DNA of 64,000 nt. It comes from an uncultured Pelagibacteraceae bacterium. Its GTDB lineage: Bacteria; Pseudomonadota; Alphaproteobacteria; Pelagibacterales; Pelagibacteraceae. The notes under the pieces are model-generated. The model was not told the DNA's origin. It saw only the letters and a list, made by a program, of their open reading frames with translations, and searched no databases. The DNA lies in the NCBI GenBank assembly GCA_902560625.1, contig CACEMD010000002.1, forward strand, positions 106,886-170,885, read 5' to 3'. A program made the position numbers and the translations under genes. Below are positions 28,673 through 35,634 of the stretch, in pieces; the first letter of the stretch is position 1, and every line of letters begins with the position of its first letter.

Positions 28673-29800
28673 ATGGCAAAAAGAGATTATTATGAAGTCT
28701 TAGGTGTAAGTAAAAATTCTACTCCAGATCAAATAAAATCAGCATATAGGAAGCTTGCAGTTAAATATCATCCTGACAAGAATGAAGGAGATAAAGCTGC
28801 TGAGGAAAAATTTAAAGAAGCTTCAGAAGCATACCATATTTTATCAAACACAGAGAGAAAACAAAATTATGATAACTTCGGTCATGCTGCTTTCGAAAAT
28901 GGTGGAGGTGGAAGAGGCGGTTTTAGTAATTTCGACTTTTCTAGTAATTTTTCTGATTTGTTTGAGGATTTCTTTGGAGAAGGTTTTGGAGGGGGAGGTA
29001 GACGTTCAAGAAAGTCAAATTATAGAGGATCAGACCTTAGGTATGATTTAACAATAAGTTTGGAAGAAGCTTACTCTGGAAAAAAACAAGATATAAAATT
29101 TGCAACATCTGAGAAATGTAATACGTGTTCTGGAAAAGGATCAAAACCAGGTTCTGCACCAGAGTCATGTTCAATGTGTAAAGGACATGGTCAAGTAAGA
29201 TCTAGCCAAGGTTTTTTTACCGTTCAACAAACTTGTCCACAGTGTGCTGGATCAGGAGAACAAATATCAAACCCTTGCGGTAGTTGTAATGGTCAAGGGA
29301 AAAAACAAACGTCAAAAAGGCTTTCTGTGAGTATACCAAAAGGTGTAGATGATGGAACTAGAATTAGGCTTGCTGGAAAAGGAGAGGCAGGATCCAGAGG
29401 TGCAGCCAATGGTGATTTATATTTATTTATTAATGTTAATGCTCATGATTTATTTAAAAGATCTGATGAAAATTTATTTTTTGAATGCCCAATATCTATT
29501 GCAGATGCTGCACTTGGTACCTCGATTGAGATTCCTACAATTGATGGGGGTAAAGCTAAAATAAAAATTCCTGCTGGAACACAAAGTGGTAGGCAATTTA
29601 GGTTAAAAGCAAAAGGGATGCCATATATTAGAGGAAGTGGGTCGGGGGATCTTTATGTCCAAGTAAATACGGAAGTACCTATATCCTTAAATAGTGAGCA
29701 GAAAGAGTTATTAGAAAAATTTAGAGAAATAGAAAACGAAAAATCAAATCCAAGTATTAAAAAATTTTTTCAAAAAGCTAAAAGCTTTTGGAAGAATTAA
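28673..29800 (+). CDS. dnaJ: Chaperone DnaJ (Hsp40)
   Basis: 375 residues, class A J-protein. The J domain has HPD at 33-35. A Gly/Phe-rich linker (about 75-105) follows, then four CxxCxGxG zinc repeats (CNTCSGKG, CSMCKGHG, CPQCAGSG, CGSCNGQG) and two C-terminal substrate-binding domains. It delivers clients to DnaK and stimulates its ATPase. It starts 25 bases after dnaK. Confidence 0.98.
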   Translation: MAKRDYYEVLGVSKNSTPDQIKSAYRKLAVKYHPDKNEGDKAAEEKFKEASEAYHILSNTERKQNYDNFGHAAFENGGGGRGGFSNFDFSSNFSDLFEDFFGEGFGGGGRRSRKSNYRGSDLRYDLTISLEEAYSGKKQDIKFATSEKCNTCSGKGSKPGSAPESCSMCKGHGQVRSSQGFFTVQQTCPQCAGSGEQISNPCGSCNGQGKKQTSKRLSVSIPKGVDDGTRIRLAGKGEAGSRGAANGDLYLFINVNAHDLFKRSDENLFFECPISIADAALGTSIEIPTIDGGKAKIKIPAGTQSGRQFRLKAKGMPYIRGSGSGDLYVQVNTEVPISLNSEQKELLEKFREIENEKSNPSIKKFFQKAKSFWKN

Positions 29801-29862
29801 TATATACTTTTTTCTATATATTGAATTACCATAATCAATAAAGTAATAAATATATATTTTAT

Positions 29863-30693
29863 ATGTATAAGTTTTCAACATCTCAAAAAATATTTATAGC
29901 CAAAGTTTTGAGCAGAATATTAATCTTTTTTATTGGAAATAAAAAAAAAATTATCAAGAGAGATGGTATTAATTATTTTGTAGATCTTACCGAAGGTATT
30001 GATTTAGGAATTTTTTTAAATATTAAAAACGAAAAAAAAATTTATAATATAGGACAAATATTAAGTAATAATATTACTATAATAGATGTGGGTTCAAATG
30101 TTGGTTCTATAACATTACCCCTTGCAAAAAAATTCTCAGATTCAAAAATAATTTCTATAGAACCAACAGTTTATGCATTTTCAAAACTTAAAAAAAATAT
30201 AGATCTTAACCCTGTTTTAAAAAAAAGAATTAAACTAGAAAACACTTTTATTTCAAATAGCAAAAAAATAGTAAACGAAGTACACTCATCATGGAACCTT
30301 TCAAATGATTCAAAAAAACATAAAGTTCATTTAGGAACATTAAAAAAAACATCAAAAAAGATAAAAAAGCTCGATAAAGTTTGTTCGAATGTTAAAAAAG
30401 TTGATTTTATTAAAATCGATGTAGATGGACATGAATTAGATGTCTTAAAAAGTGGAATAAAAACAATTAAGAAACATAAGCCATTTATCTATTTTGAATT
30501 TGCCCCATATTTGTATAAGGAGTTTCATTATACTCCTGAAATACTAATAAATTTTATAAAGAAAGATCTTAATTATTTATTTTATGATGAAAAACTTAAA
30601 GAGGTTTCAAATATTGAAAGTTTTATTAAAAAACTTAAAAAAAGCTCTCAAAACTTTTTTTTGATCCATAAAAGTTTTAAAAATATAGATTAA
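29863..30693 (+). CDS. FkbM family methyltransferase
   Basis: 276 residues. The SAM-binding Rossmann motif is IIDVGSNVGSITLPLAKKF (about 75-93), followed by IISIEPTVYAFSKL and the FkbM mark VDFIKIDVDGHELDVLKSG near residue 185. FkbM proteins O-methylate sugars, polyketides or surface glycans; the substrate here is unknown. The protein is very Lys-rich, in line with local A richness. It follows dnaJ by 62 A+T-rich bases. Its stop overlaps the start of a 55-residue membrane microprotein (TAATG). Confidence 0.82.
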   Translation: MYKFSTSQKIFIAKVLSRILIFFIGNKKKIIKRDGINYFVDLTEGIDLGIFLNIKNEKKIYNIGQILSNNITIIDVGSNVGSITLPLAKKFSDSKIISIEPTVYAFSKLKKNIDLNPVLKKRIKLENTFISNSKKIVNEVHSSWNLSNDSKKHKVHLGTLKKTSKKIKKLDKVCSNVKKVDFIKIDVDGHELDVLKSGIKTIKKHKPFIYFEFAPYLYKEFHYTPEILINFIKKDLNYLFYDEKLKEVSNIESFIKKLKKSSQNFFLIHKSFKNID

Positions 30694-30860
30694 TGACTTT
30701 AGATCAAATAATTCCAGCTTTGGCACTTATAGCAGTTTTAATACTTGTATTACCAAATTTTTTGCAGACTAACTCAAAATCTAAGGTTTTTTTAAAAAAT
30801 TTATTTATATGGATTTTTGTGACTACAGTTATAATAATATTTATTTATATTTTTCTATGA
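30693..30860 (+). CDS. 55-residue membrane microprotein between FkbM gene and dapB
   Basis: The ATG overlaps the previous stop by one base, and the TGA stop overlaps the dapB ATG by four (ATGA). The frame encodes MTLDQIIPALALIAVLILVLP, a short polar loop (QTNSKSK), then a second hydrophobic helix ending FIYIFL. Overlap at both ends is strong evidence that it is translated and coupled to dapB. It is a two-helix inner-membrane protein of unknown function. No homologue was recognised. Confidence 0.65.
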   Translation: MTLDQIIPALALIAVLILVLPNFLQTNSKSKVFLKNLFIWIFVTTVIIIFIYIFL

Positions 30861-31630
30861 AAATTAATTTAGCTATTACTGGGTGTATGGGTAGAATGGG
30901 TCAGCAGATAATTAAATCTGCAAAATCTGATAAAAATTTAAAATTAGTTGCTCTTACAGAAAATCGAATAGTTAGTAAAAAAATTAGTGGAATTAAACCT
31001 AGTTTAAATACAGAACAAACTTTTAAAAAAACAAATTTAATAATAGATTTTACAGTTCCAAAATGCACTTTTGAAGTTCTAAAAATTGCATCAAAACTTA
31101 AAAAAAGAGTAGTTATCGGAACAACTGGATTTACTAAAAGAGAGGAAAATTTAATTAAAAAATACGCTAAAAAAATACCCATACTTAAAGCAGGAAATAT
31201 GAGTTTAGGAATAAATTTATTGGTGTATTTAACAGAAATTGCATCAAAATCACTTGGTAATAATTTCTTTAGTAAAGTTTTTGAAATTCATCATAAGCAT
31301 AAAAAAGACCATCCTTCAGGTACTGCTTTAATGCTCGGAAAAGGCATAGCTGTTGGGAAGAATAAAGATCTTTACAAGTTAATGGGAAAAAAATATTTAA
31401 ACAAAAAAACTTTCCCTTATGATAAGAAGATTAATTTTAATTCATTGCGAAAGGGTGAGGTTGTTGGTGAACATGAAGTAACTTTTTCAAGTGGCAAAGA
31501 AATAATTACATTAAATCATGAGGCATTTGACAGGGCTTTATATAGTGAAGGCGCATTAACTGCTGGTAAATGGTTGATGAAAAAGAAGCCTGGTTTATAT
31601 TCTATGCGAGATGTTTTGAATTTTAAATGA
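30857..31630 (+). CDS. dapB: 4-hydroxy-tetrahydrodipicolinate reductase
   Basis: 257 residues from the ATG at 30857, the normal length. It catalyses the second committed step of the lysine/meso-diaminopimelate pathway. The NAD(P) loop ITGCMGRMGQ is at 6-15. The substrate and active-site motif is EIHHKHKKDHPSGTALMLG (His pair and Lys), and GERA-like GEVVGEHEV follows. A longer in-frame start at 30809 exists, but it would extend the protein by 16 residues with no family support. The chosen start forms an ATGA overlap with the microprotein upstream. It overlaps nth by four bases. Confidence 0.96.
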   Translation: MKINLAITGCMGRMGQQIIKSAKSDKNLKLVALTENRIVSKKISGIKPSLNTEQTFKKTNLIIDFTVPKCTFEVLKIASKLKKRVVIGTTGFTKREENLIKKYAKKIPILKAGNMSLGINLLVYLTEIASKSLGNNFFSKVFEIHHKHKKDHPSGTALMLGKGIAVGKNKDLYKLMGKKYLNKKTFPYDKKINFNSLRKGEVVGEHEVTFSSGKEIITLNHEAFDRALYSEGALTAGKWLMKKKPGLYSMRDVLNFK

Positions 31631-32280
31631 GCGAAGAACAGAGAGCAAAGATTGTTCTTCGAACCTTAAATAAAATATATCCTAAAACACCTATACCTCT
31701 TAAACATAGAAATATTTTTACTTTATTAGTTTCTGTTCTTTTGTCCGCTCAGTGTACAGACGTAAATGTTAACAATGTTACCAAAAATATATATCCAAAG
31801 TACAATAGACCTGAGCATTTCGTTAGGCTTGGAAGAAAAAGAATTGAGAAACTTATACGAAGTATTGGTATTTTTAGAGTTAAAGCGAAAAGTGTTTATA
31901 ATTTATCAAAAACTTTAGTTGAAAAATATGAGGGTAGAGTACCAAAAACCTTTGAACAATTAGAAGAACTACCTGGAGTCGGACATAAAACAGCTAGTGT
32001 AGTGATGTCTCAAGGATTTGGATATCCTGCTTTCCCGGTAGATACTCACATTCATAGGTTAGCTCAAAGATGGGGCTTAACTAATGGAAAGAGTGTGGTC
32101 CAAACTGAAGCAGACCTAAAAAGACTTTTTCCCAAAAGGTATTGGAATAAGTTACATCTTCAAATAATTTATTATGGAAGAGAATACTGTAAGGCAAGAG
32201 AATGCTATGGTTTATCTTGTAAAATCTGTGCTACTTGTTATCCTAAGAGAAAAAAACCACTTATAACTAAGAAAGCTTAA
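31627..32280 (+). CDS. nth: Endonuclease III (DNA glycosylase/AP lyase)
   Basis: 217 residues. Nth excises oxidised pyrimidines in base excision repair. The helix-hairpin-helix LPGVGHKTASVV (catalytic Lys121) and the catalytic Asp139 in FPVDTHIHRLAQRWGL are intact. The C-terminal iron-sulfur loop has Cys188, 193, 198, 201 and 204. The canonical C-x6-C-x2-C-x5-C spacing predicts a Cys at 195, which is Gly here. The cluster may use C188, C198, C201 and C204 instead. It overlaps dapB by four bases. Confidence 0.95.
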   Translation: MSEEQRAKIVLRTLNKIYPKTPIPLKHRNIFTLLVSVLLSAQCTDVNVNNVTKNIYPKYNRPEHFVRLGRKRIEKLIRSIGIFRVKAKSVYNLSKTLVEKYEGRVPKTFEQLEELPGVGHKTASVVMSQGFGYPAFPVDTHIHRLAQRWGLTNGKSVVQTEADLKRLFPKRYWNKLHLQIIYYGREYCKARECYGLSCKICATCYPKRKKPLITKKA

Positions 32281-32283
32281 ACA

Positions 32284-33213
32284 ATGAAAATATTAGGAAT
32301 TGGAAACGCAATTGTAGATGTAATTTGCAAAGTAGAAGACGATTTTATTACTAAAAATAACCTAACAAAAAGTACAATGAAGTTAATTTTTGATGATAAA
32401 GAGTTCAAAGAATTATTATCTAACCTTAAAATAGAGAAAACTGTTTCAGGTGGATCAGTTGCAAATTCTATCGTTGGACTATCACAACTTAAAAATGAAG
32501 TAGGATTTATAGGTAAAGTGAATGACGATGATCTTGGCAGTAAATATGAAGATGGTCTAAAGCAAGAGAATGTTAAATATTTTTATTCAAAGAAAAAAGA
32601 AGAGCTTCCCACTGGTACTTGCTTAATTCTAGTTACTCCTGACTCGGAAAGAACAATGTGCACTTTTTTAGGAACTGCAGGCAAAATAAATGAAAACGAT
32701 GTCAGTTCAAATGCAATTAAACAAAGTGAAATGATACTTTTAGAGGGATATCTTTGGGACGAAGGGGAACCCAAAAAAGCTTTTGAAAAAGCAATTCTAG
32801 ACGCAAAAAAAGTAGCAATGTCATTGTCTGACCAGTTTTGTGTTGATCGACACAAACCTCATTTTTTAGAATTAGTTAGAAATAAATTAGATATAACATT
32901 CGCTAATGAGCAAGAAATTATGTCATTAATAGATGCAAAATCTTTTGATGAAGTGATAAATTTTTCAAAATCTCTTGGTAAAATAATTGTATTAACAAGA
33001 GGTGAAAAAGGTGCTGTTGCTATTAACGGAGAAGAAGTTGTTGCGTGTGGAATTAAACAAGGCCTTAAAATAGTTGATTTAACTGGTGCTGGAGATCTTT
33101 TTGCAGCAGGTTTTTTACACGGGCATGTAAATAATATGTCTTTAAAAGAAAGCCTAGATAAAGGTACTGAAATGTCCTCTAAAGTAATTCAACAAATTGG
33201 GGCTAGGCTTTAA
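32284..33213 (+). CDS. PfkB family carbohydrate/nucleoside kinase
   Basis: 309 residues, ribokinase fold. It starts LGIGNAIVDVICKVED, has VSGGSVANSIVGLSQL (substrate lid) and ends with the signature DLTGAGDLFAAGFLHG (anion hole and catalytic Asp near residue 267). Such alphaproteobacterial proteins are often annotated as adenosine kinase; the GGSxANS motif agrees, but sugar kinases share it. It starts three bases after nth. Its 3' end carries one arm of the inverted repeat at 33207-33240. Confidence 0.85.
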   Translation: MKILGIGNAIVDVICKVEDDFITKNNLTKSTMKLIFDDKEFKELLSNLKIEKTVSGGSVANSIVGLSQLKNEVGFIGKVNDDDLGSKYEDGLKQENVKYFYSKKKEELPTGTCLILVTPDSERTMCTFLGTAGKINENDVSSNAIKQSEMILLEGYLWDEGEPKKAFEKAILDAKKVAMSLSDQFCVDRHKPHFLELVRNKLDITFANEQEIMSLIDAKSFDEVINFSKSLGKIIVLTRGEKGAVAINGEEVVACGIKQGLKIVDLTGAGDLFAAGFLHGHVNNMSLKESLDKGTEMSSKVIQQIGARL

Positions 33214-33240
33214 AAATTTATTTTTTTTTTCTTTTAAAGC
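33207..33240. repeat. Perfect 9-bp inverted repeat spanning two stop codons
   Basis: GCTTTAAAA at 33207-33215 and TTTTAAAGC at 33232-33240 are exact reverse complements separated by 16 A+T-only bases with a long T run (plus strand). The left arm covers the stop of the PfkB gene. On the minus strand the repeat covers the last codons and the stop of the ArfA-like gene. It could be a weak bidirectional terminator for these convergent genes. Alternatively it could be an RNA hairpin controlling the ArfA-like mRNA, as in gammaproteobacterial arfA. Confidence 0.6.
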
Positions 33241-33328
33241 TTCCTTTTCCTTTTTTAGGTTTTACAATTCTAGTCTTATATTTGCTAGTCATTAAGTCTT
33301 TAGCAATATAATTCTTTTTTTTAGCCAA
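33218..33328 (-). CDS. arfA: ArfA-like alternative ribosome-rescue factor (36 residues, TTG start)
   Basis: The minus-strand frame starts at TTG 33328, overlaps the winged-helix regulator's end by 8 bases, and has AGGA about seven bases upstream. The product begins MAKKKNYIAKDLMTSKY and continues KTRIVKPKKGKGSFKRKKK. The R-[IV]-x-K-x-KKGKGS-[YF]-x-RK core aligns without gaps with the C-terminal core of ArfA (RVEKxKKGKGSYxRK). ArfA uses that core to enter the empty mRNA channel of stalled ribosomes and recruit RF2. ArfA in E. coli is 72 residues but acts as a shortened form of about 55; this frame ends soon after the core. No ATG exists in frame upstream. Assignment is by motif recognition, not a search. 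Confidence 0.7.
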   Translation of the reverse strand: MAKKKNYIAKDLMTSKYKTRIVKPKKGKGSFKRKKK

Positions 33329-33893
33329 TTTTATATCCTATTTTAGTACTAATTATCAATTTACTATCCTTGAAATTTTCTTTTATTTTTTTTCTTAATC
33401 TATAAATATGCGTTTCAACTGTATGGGTATCTAAATCTTTCTTATATCGCCATACTTCTCTTTTTAAGTCGTCAACAGAACATTCTTTAATAGATGAATT
33501 TAAAAATAAAATAATTGCTATTTCTTTCTCTGTTAATTTTACTTTTTTGCCATTAATAGATATTTCTCTAGAATTTAAGTTTATTTTAAAATTTTTAGCA
33601 ACTATCTCGGACTCATTATTATATTTTAATTTTAGTAATTTTACATTTATTGTTTCTAATAAATTTTTAATATTGATAGGAAGTTCACTCAATATAATTT
33701 GGTTTCTATTTTCTTTTATTTCATTTTTTAAAGTTGATAAGATTATTGAATTTTCAATAATTTCAGAGTTAATTTTTTGCAAGTCATTTTTATTATCTAC
33801 TTTGACTATTTTAAAATTTAAATTATCTTTAATTTCATTTAATACTTCAAATAAAACTGGTATGTTAAGAATTATTAAATTTTGTTCTGTCAT
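33321..33893 (-). CDS. Winged-helix transcriptional regulator with degenerate receiver-like N-terminus
   Basis: 190 residues. The C-terminal 90 are an OmpR/PhoB-type winged helix: LNSREISINGKKVKLTEKE, then VDDLKREVWRYKKDLDTHTVETHIYRLRKKI and the wing STKIGYKIG. The N-terminal 100 residues have alternating strands and helices like a receiver domain but no recognisable phospho-acceptor Asp or switch Thr/Lys. It probably binds DNA without classical phosphorylation. No histidine kinase gene is nearby. It is divergent from the YkuD-domain gene with 14 bases between start codons. The ArfA-like gene follows in overlap. Confidence 0.78.
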   Translation of the reverse strand: MTEQNLIILNIPVLFEVLNEIKDNLNFKIVKVDNKNDLQKINSEIIENSIILSTLKNEIKENRNQIILSELPINIKNLLETINVKLLKLKYNNESEIVAKNFKINLNSREISINGKKVKLTEKEIAIILFLNSSIKECSVDDLKREVWRYKKDLDTHTVETHIYRLRKKIKENFKDSKLIISTKIGYKIG

Positions 33894-33907
33894 TTAATTT
33901 ACAGATT

Positions 33908-34399
33908 ATGATAATTAAATTGAAAAATAAAGATAAGTTAGTTCTATCAAGTTTCATCTTTAAGTGTTCTATAGGAAAGGCTGGTTTGAATAAAAAGAAA
34001 AAAGAAGGAGATAAATGTACTCCTTTTGGTACTTTTCAGCTGGGCAATTTATATTGGAGACCTGATAGAGTGAAAAAACCTAAAACTAAATTAAAATGTA
34101 TTCCAATTAAGAGAGATATGAAGTGGTGTAACGATCAAAATAGTAAATATTATAATCAAGAATTTACAAAAAATTTTAAAATTAGTCATGAAAAACTTTT
34201 TAGAAAGGATCATAAATATAATTATTTTATTGTCATAAAATATAATTATAAAAAGGTCTTAAGAGGGAGAGGAAGCGCAATATTTATTCATCTAACCAAA
34301 AATTACCGACCAACTTTAGGATGTATTGCTTTAAGTGAAAATGATTTTTTAATTTTATCAAAAATTTTAAATAAGAAGACTAAAATTCAATTAATTTAA
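33908..34399 (+). CDS. YkuD-domain protein (L,D-transpeptidase-like)
   Basis: 163 residues. The YkuD active-site motif is complete near the C-terminus: IFIHLTKNYRPTLGCIALS, with catalytic His and Cys. The middle has TPFGTFQLGNLYWRPDR, typical of the short alphaproteobacterial YkuD proteins. No signal peptide or membrane helix is visible, so export is unclear even though L,D-transpeptidases cross-link peptidoglycan in the periplasm. The start ATG is 14 bases from the divergent regulator, which may control it. The end overlaps yggS by four bases, convergent. Confidence 0.82.
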   Translation: MIIKLKNKDKLVLSSFIFKCSIGKAGLNKKKKEGDKCTPFGTFQLGNLYWRPDRVKKPKTKLKCIPIKRDMKWCNDQNSKYYNQEFTKNFKISHEKLFRKDHKYNYFIVIKYNYKKVLRGRGSAIFIHLTKNYRPTLGCIALSENDFLILSKILNKKTKIQLI

Positions 34400-35058
34400 A
34401 TCCTTTTACCAAAAATTTTAGATCCTATTCTTAAAAAATTTGCTCCATAATCAATCGCACTTAGATAATCATTAGACATACCCATGCTTAAAGATTGTAA
34501 ATTATTTTCTGAAGTTAATTTTTGCATTTCTCTGAAATAATTCTCTATGTTATTATCATTCGGAGGAAGACACATTAATCCAATAATATCTAGTTTTAAG
34601 TCGTTTACACATTGGTCATAAAATTCTTTTAAATTTTCAGACTTAATACCAGATTTTTGATCTTCTGAGCCTATATTGATTTGAATAAAAATTTTAAGCT
34701 TTTTGTTAATTTTTTTTTCTTCATCAGAAATTTTTTTTGCAAGTTTTAAATTATCTAAAGAGTGCAAATAATCAAAAAGTGGAACCACATGCCTCACCTT
34801 GTTAGTTTGAAGTTTTCCAATCATGTGAAGTTTAATATTTTTGTTGGTTTTTTTTACATTTGTCCATTTTTCAACAGCTTCTTGAACTTTATTTTCGCCA
34901 AAATGTATGTGTCCATATTTTATAAGTGGTTGAATTTTTTCAATACTAAATGTTTTGCTAACAGCAATGATATTTAAATTCTTTTTTACATTTTTTTTTA
35001 ATAATCTTTCATTGATTTCATTTATAATCTTTTCTAGACTGACAATTGTATCATGCAT
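34396..35058 (-). CDS. yggS: PLP homeostasis protein (YggS/PLPBP family)
   Basis: 220 residues, single-domain alanine-racemase-type barrel. The PLP lysine is K35 in NIIAVSKTFS. FGENKVQEAVEKW and LHMIGKLQTNKVRHV are hallmark stretches, and SMGMSNDYLSAIDYGANFLRIGSKIFG closes the phosphate site. It buffers pyridoxal phosphate rather than acting as an enzyme. Its ATG abuts, head to head, the ATG of the ThiE-like gene (ATGCAT), leaving no intergenic promoter. Confidence 0.94.
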   Translation of the reverse strand: MHDTIVSLEKIINEINERLLKKNVKKNLNIIAVSKTFSIEKIQPLIKYGHIHFGENKVQEAVEKWTNVKKTNKNIKLHMIGKLQTNKVRHVVPLFDYLHSLDNLKLAKKISDEEKKINKKLKIFIQINIGSEDQKSGIKSENLKEFYDQCVNDLKLDIIGLMCLPPNDNNIENYFREMQKLTSENNLQSLSMGMSNDYLSAIDYGANFLRIGSKIFGKRI

Positions 35059-35598
35059 AAACTATTAAAAAAATTTCACTTTATAGATAAATATAATGAA
35101 AGCTATTTAGAAAAAATAGATAAAAATGTGTCCATTATATATAGAAACTACAATAAAGTCTTGAATGTTGAGAAAATTTTAAAAATCAAAAATCATTGCA
35201 GAAAATACAAGCGTAAGTTTTTTTTAGCAAATGATCATAAGCTTGCTTGGAGATTAGGTTTAGATGGATGCTATATTCCGGCATTTAATAAGAATTTTAG
35301 TCATCTTTTGTCACTTAAAAGAAGAAATTTTTTGATTATAGGATCTGCTCACAATTTATCTGAAATTAATCGTAAGACTGAACAAAAATGCCAGTTAATA
35401 TTTTTAAGCCCAATATTTAAAGTAAAAAAGAAAAACAATTATTTAGGATTAAACGTTTTTAGAAATCTATCTATCAAAAGTAAAAAAAATACCATTGCTT
35501 TAGGAGGAATAGAATTTTCAAATAAGAGAAAAATTAATATTTCAAAAGCCGCGGGGTATGCCTCAATATCAATGATAAAAAAAAAGGCCCAGATATAA
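35053..35598 (+). CDS. ThiE/TenI-like protein (thiamine phosphate synthase family)
   Basis: 181 residues, short for ThiE (about 200-215). Family-like pieces in order: SIIYRNYN, FFLANDHKLAWRLGLDGCYIP (cf. NDxxxLAxxxGADGVHL), IIGSAHNLSEIN (cf. GxSxHxxxE), LIFLSPIFKVKKK (cf. yigxGPiFxTxTK) and ALGGIEFSN (cf. GGI). It has the barrel of thiamine-phosphate synthase or TenI but several active-site residues differ, so the activity is uncertain. The 3' end contains the stem-loop used as terminator for the convergent porin gene. The start abuts that of yggS. Confidence 0.65.
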   Translation: MHKLLKKFHFIDKYNESYLEKIDKNVSIIYRNYNKVLNVEKILKIKNHCRKYKRKFFLANDHKLAWRLGLDGCYIPAFNKNFSHLLSLKRRNFLIIGSAHNLSEINRKTEQKCQLIFLSPIFKVKKKNNYLGLNVFRNLSIKSKKNTIALGGIEFSNKRKINISKAAGYASISMIKKKAQI

Positions 35599-35611
35599 TA
35601 TCCGGGCCTTT
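35577..35611 (-). terminator. Intrinsic terminator of the porin gene, embedded in the ThiE-like gene end
   Basis: AAAGGCCC at 35583-35590 pairs with GGGCCTTT at 35604-35611, an 8-bp stem with five G-C pairs and an inner GATA/TATC extension. On the minus strand it is followed by a run of nine T residues, so it should stop transcripts from the porin (stop at 35635) efficiently. On the plus strand the downstream sequence TTTAAATATTT is weaker but may still terminate the ThiE-like transcript, whose stop codon lies in the loop. Confidence 0.88.
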
Positions 35612-35634
35612 AAATATTTAGTCTTAAATTCTAC

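Noticed and set aside
30809..30856. Longer dapB start at 30809
   Set aside because: It would add 16 residues not found in the family and would overlap the microprotein frame by 52 bases. The ATG at 30857 gives the usual dapB N-terminus and an ATGA junction.
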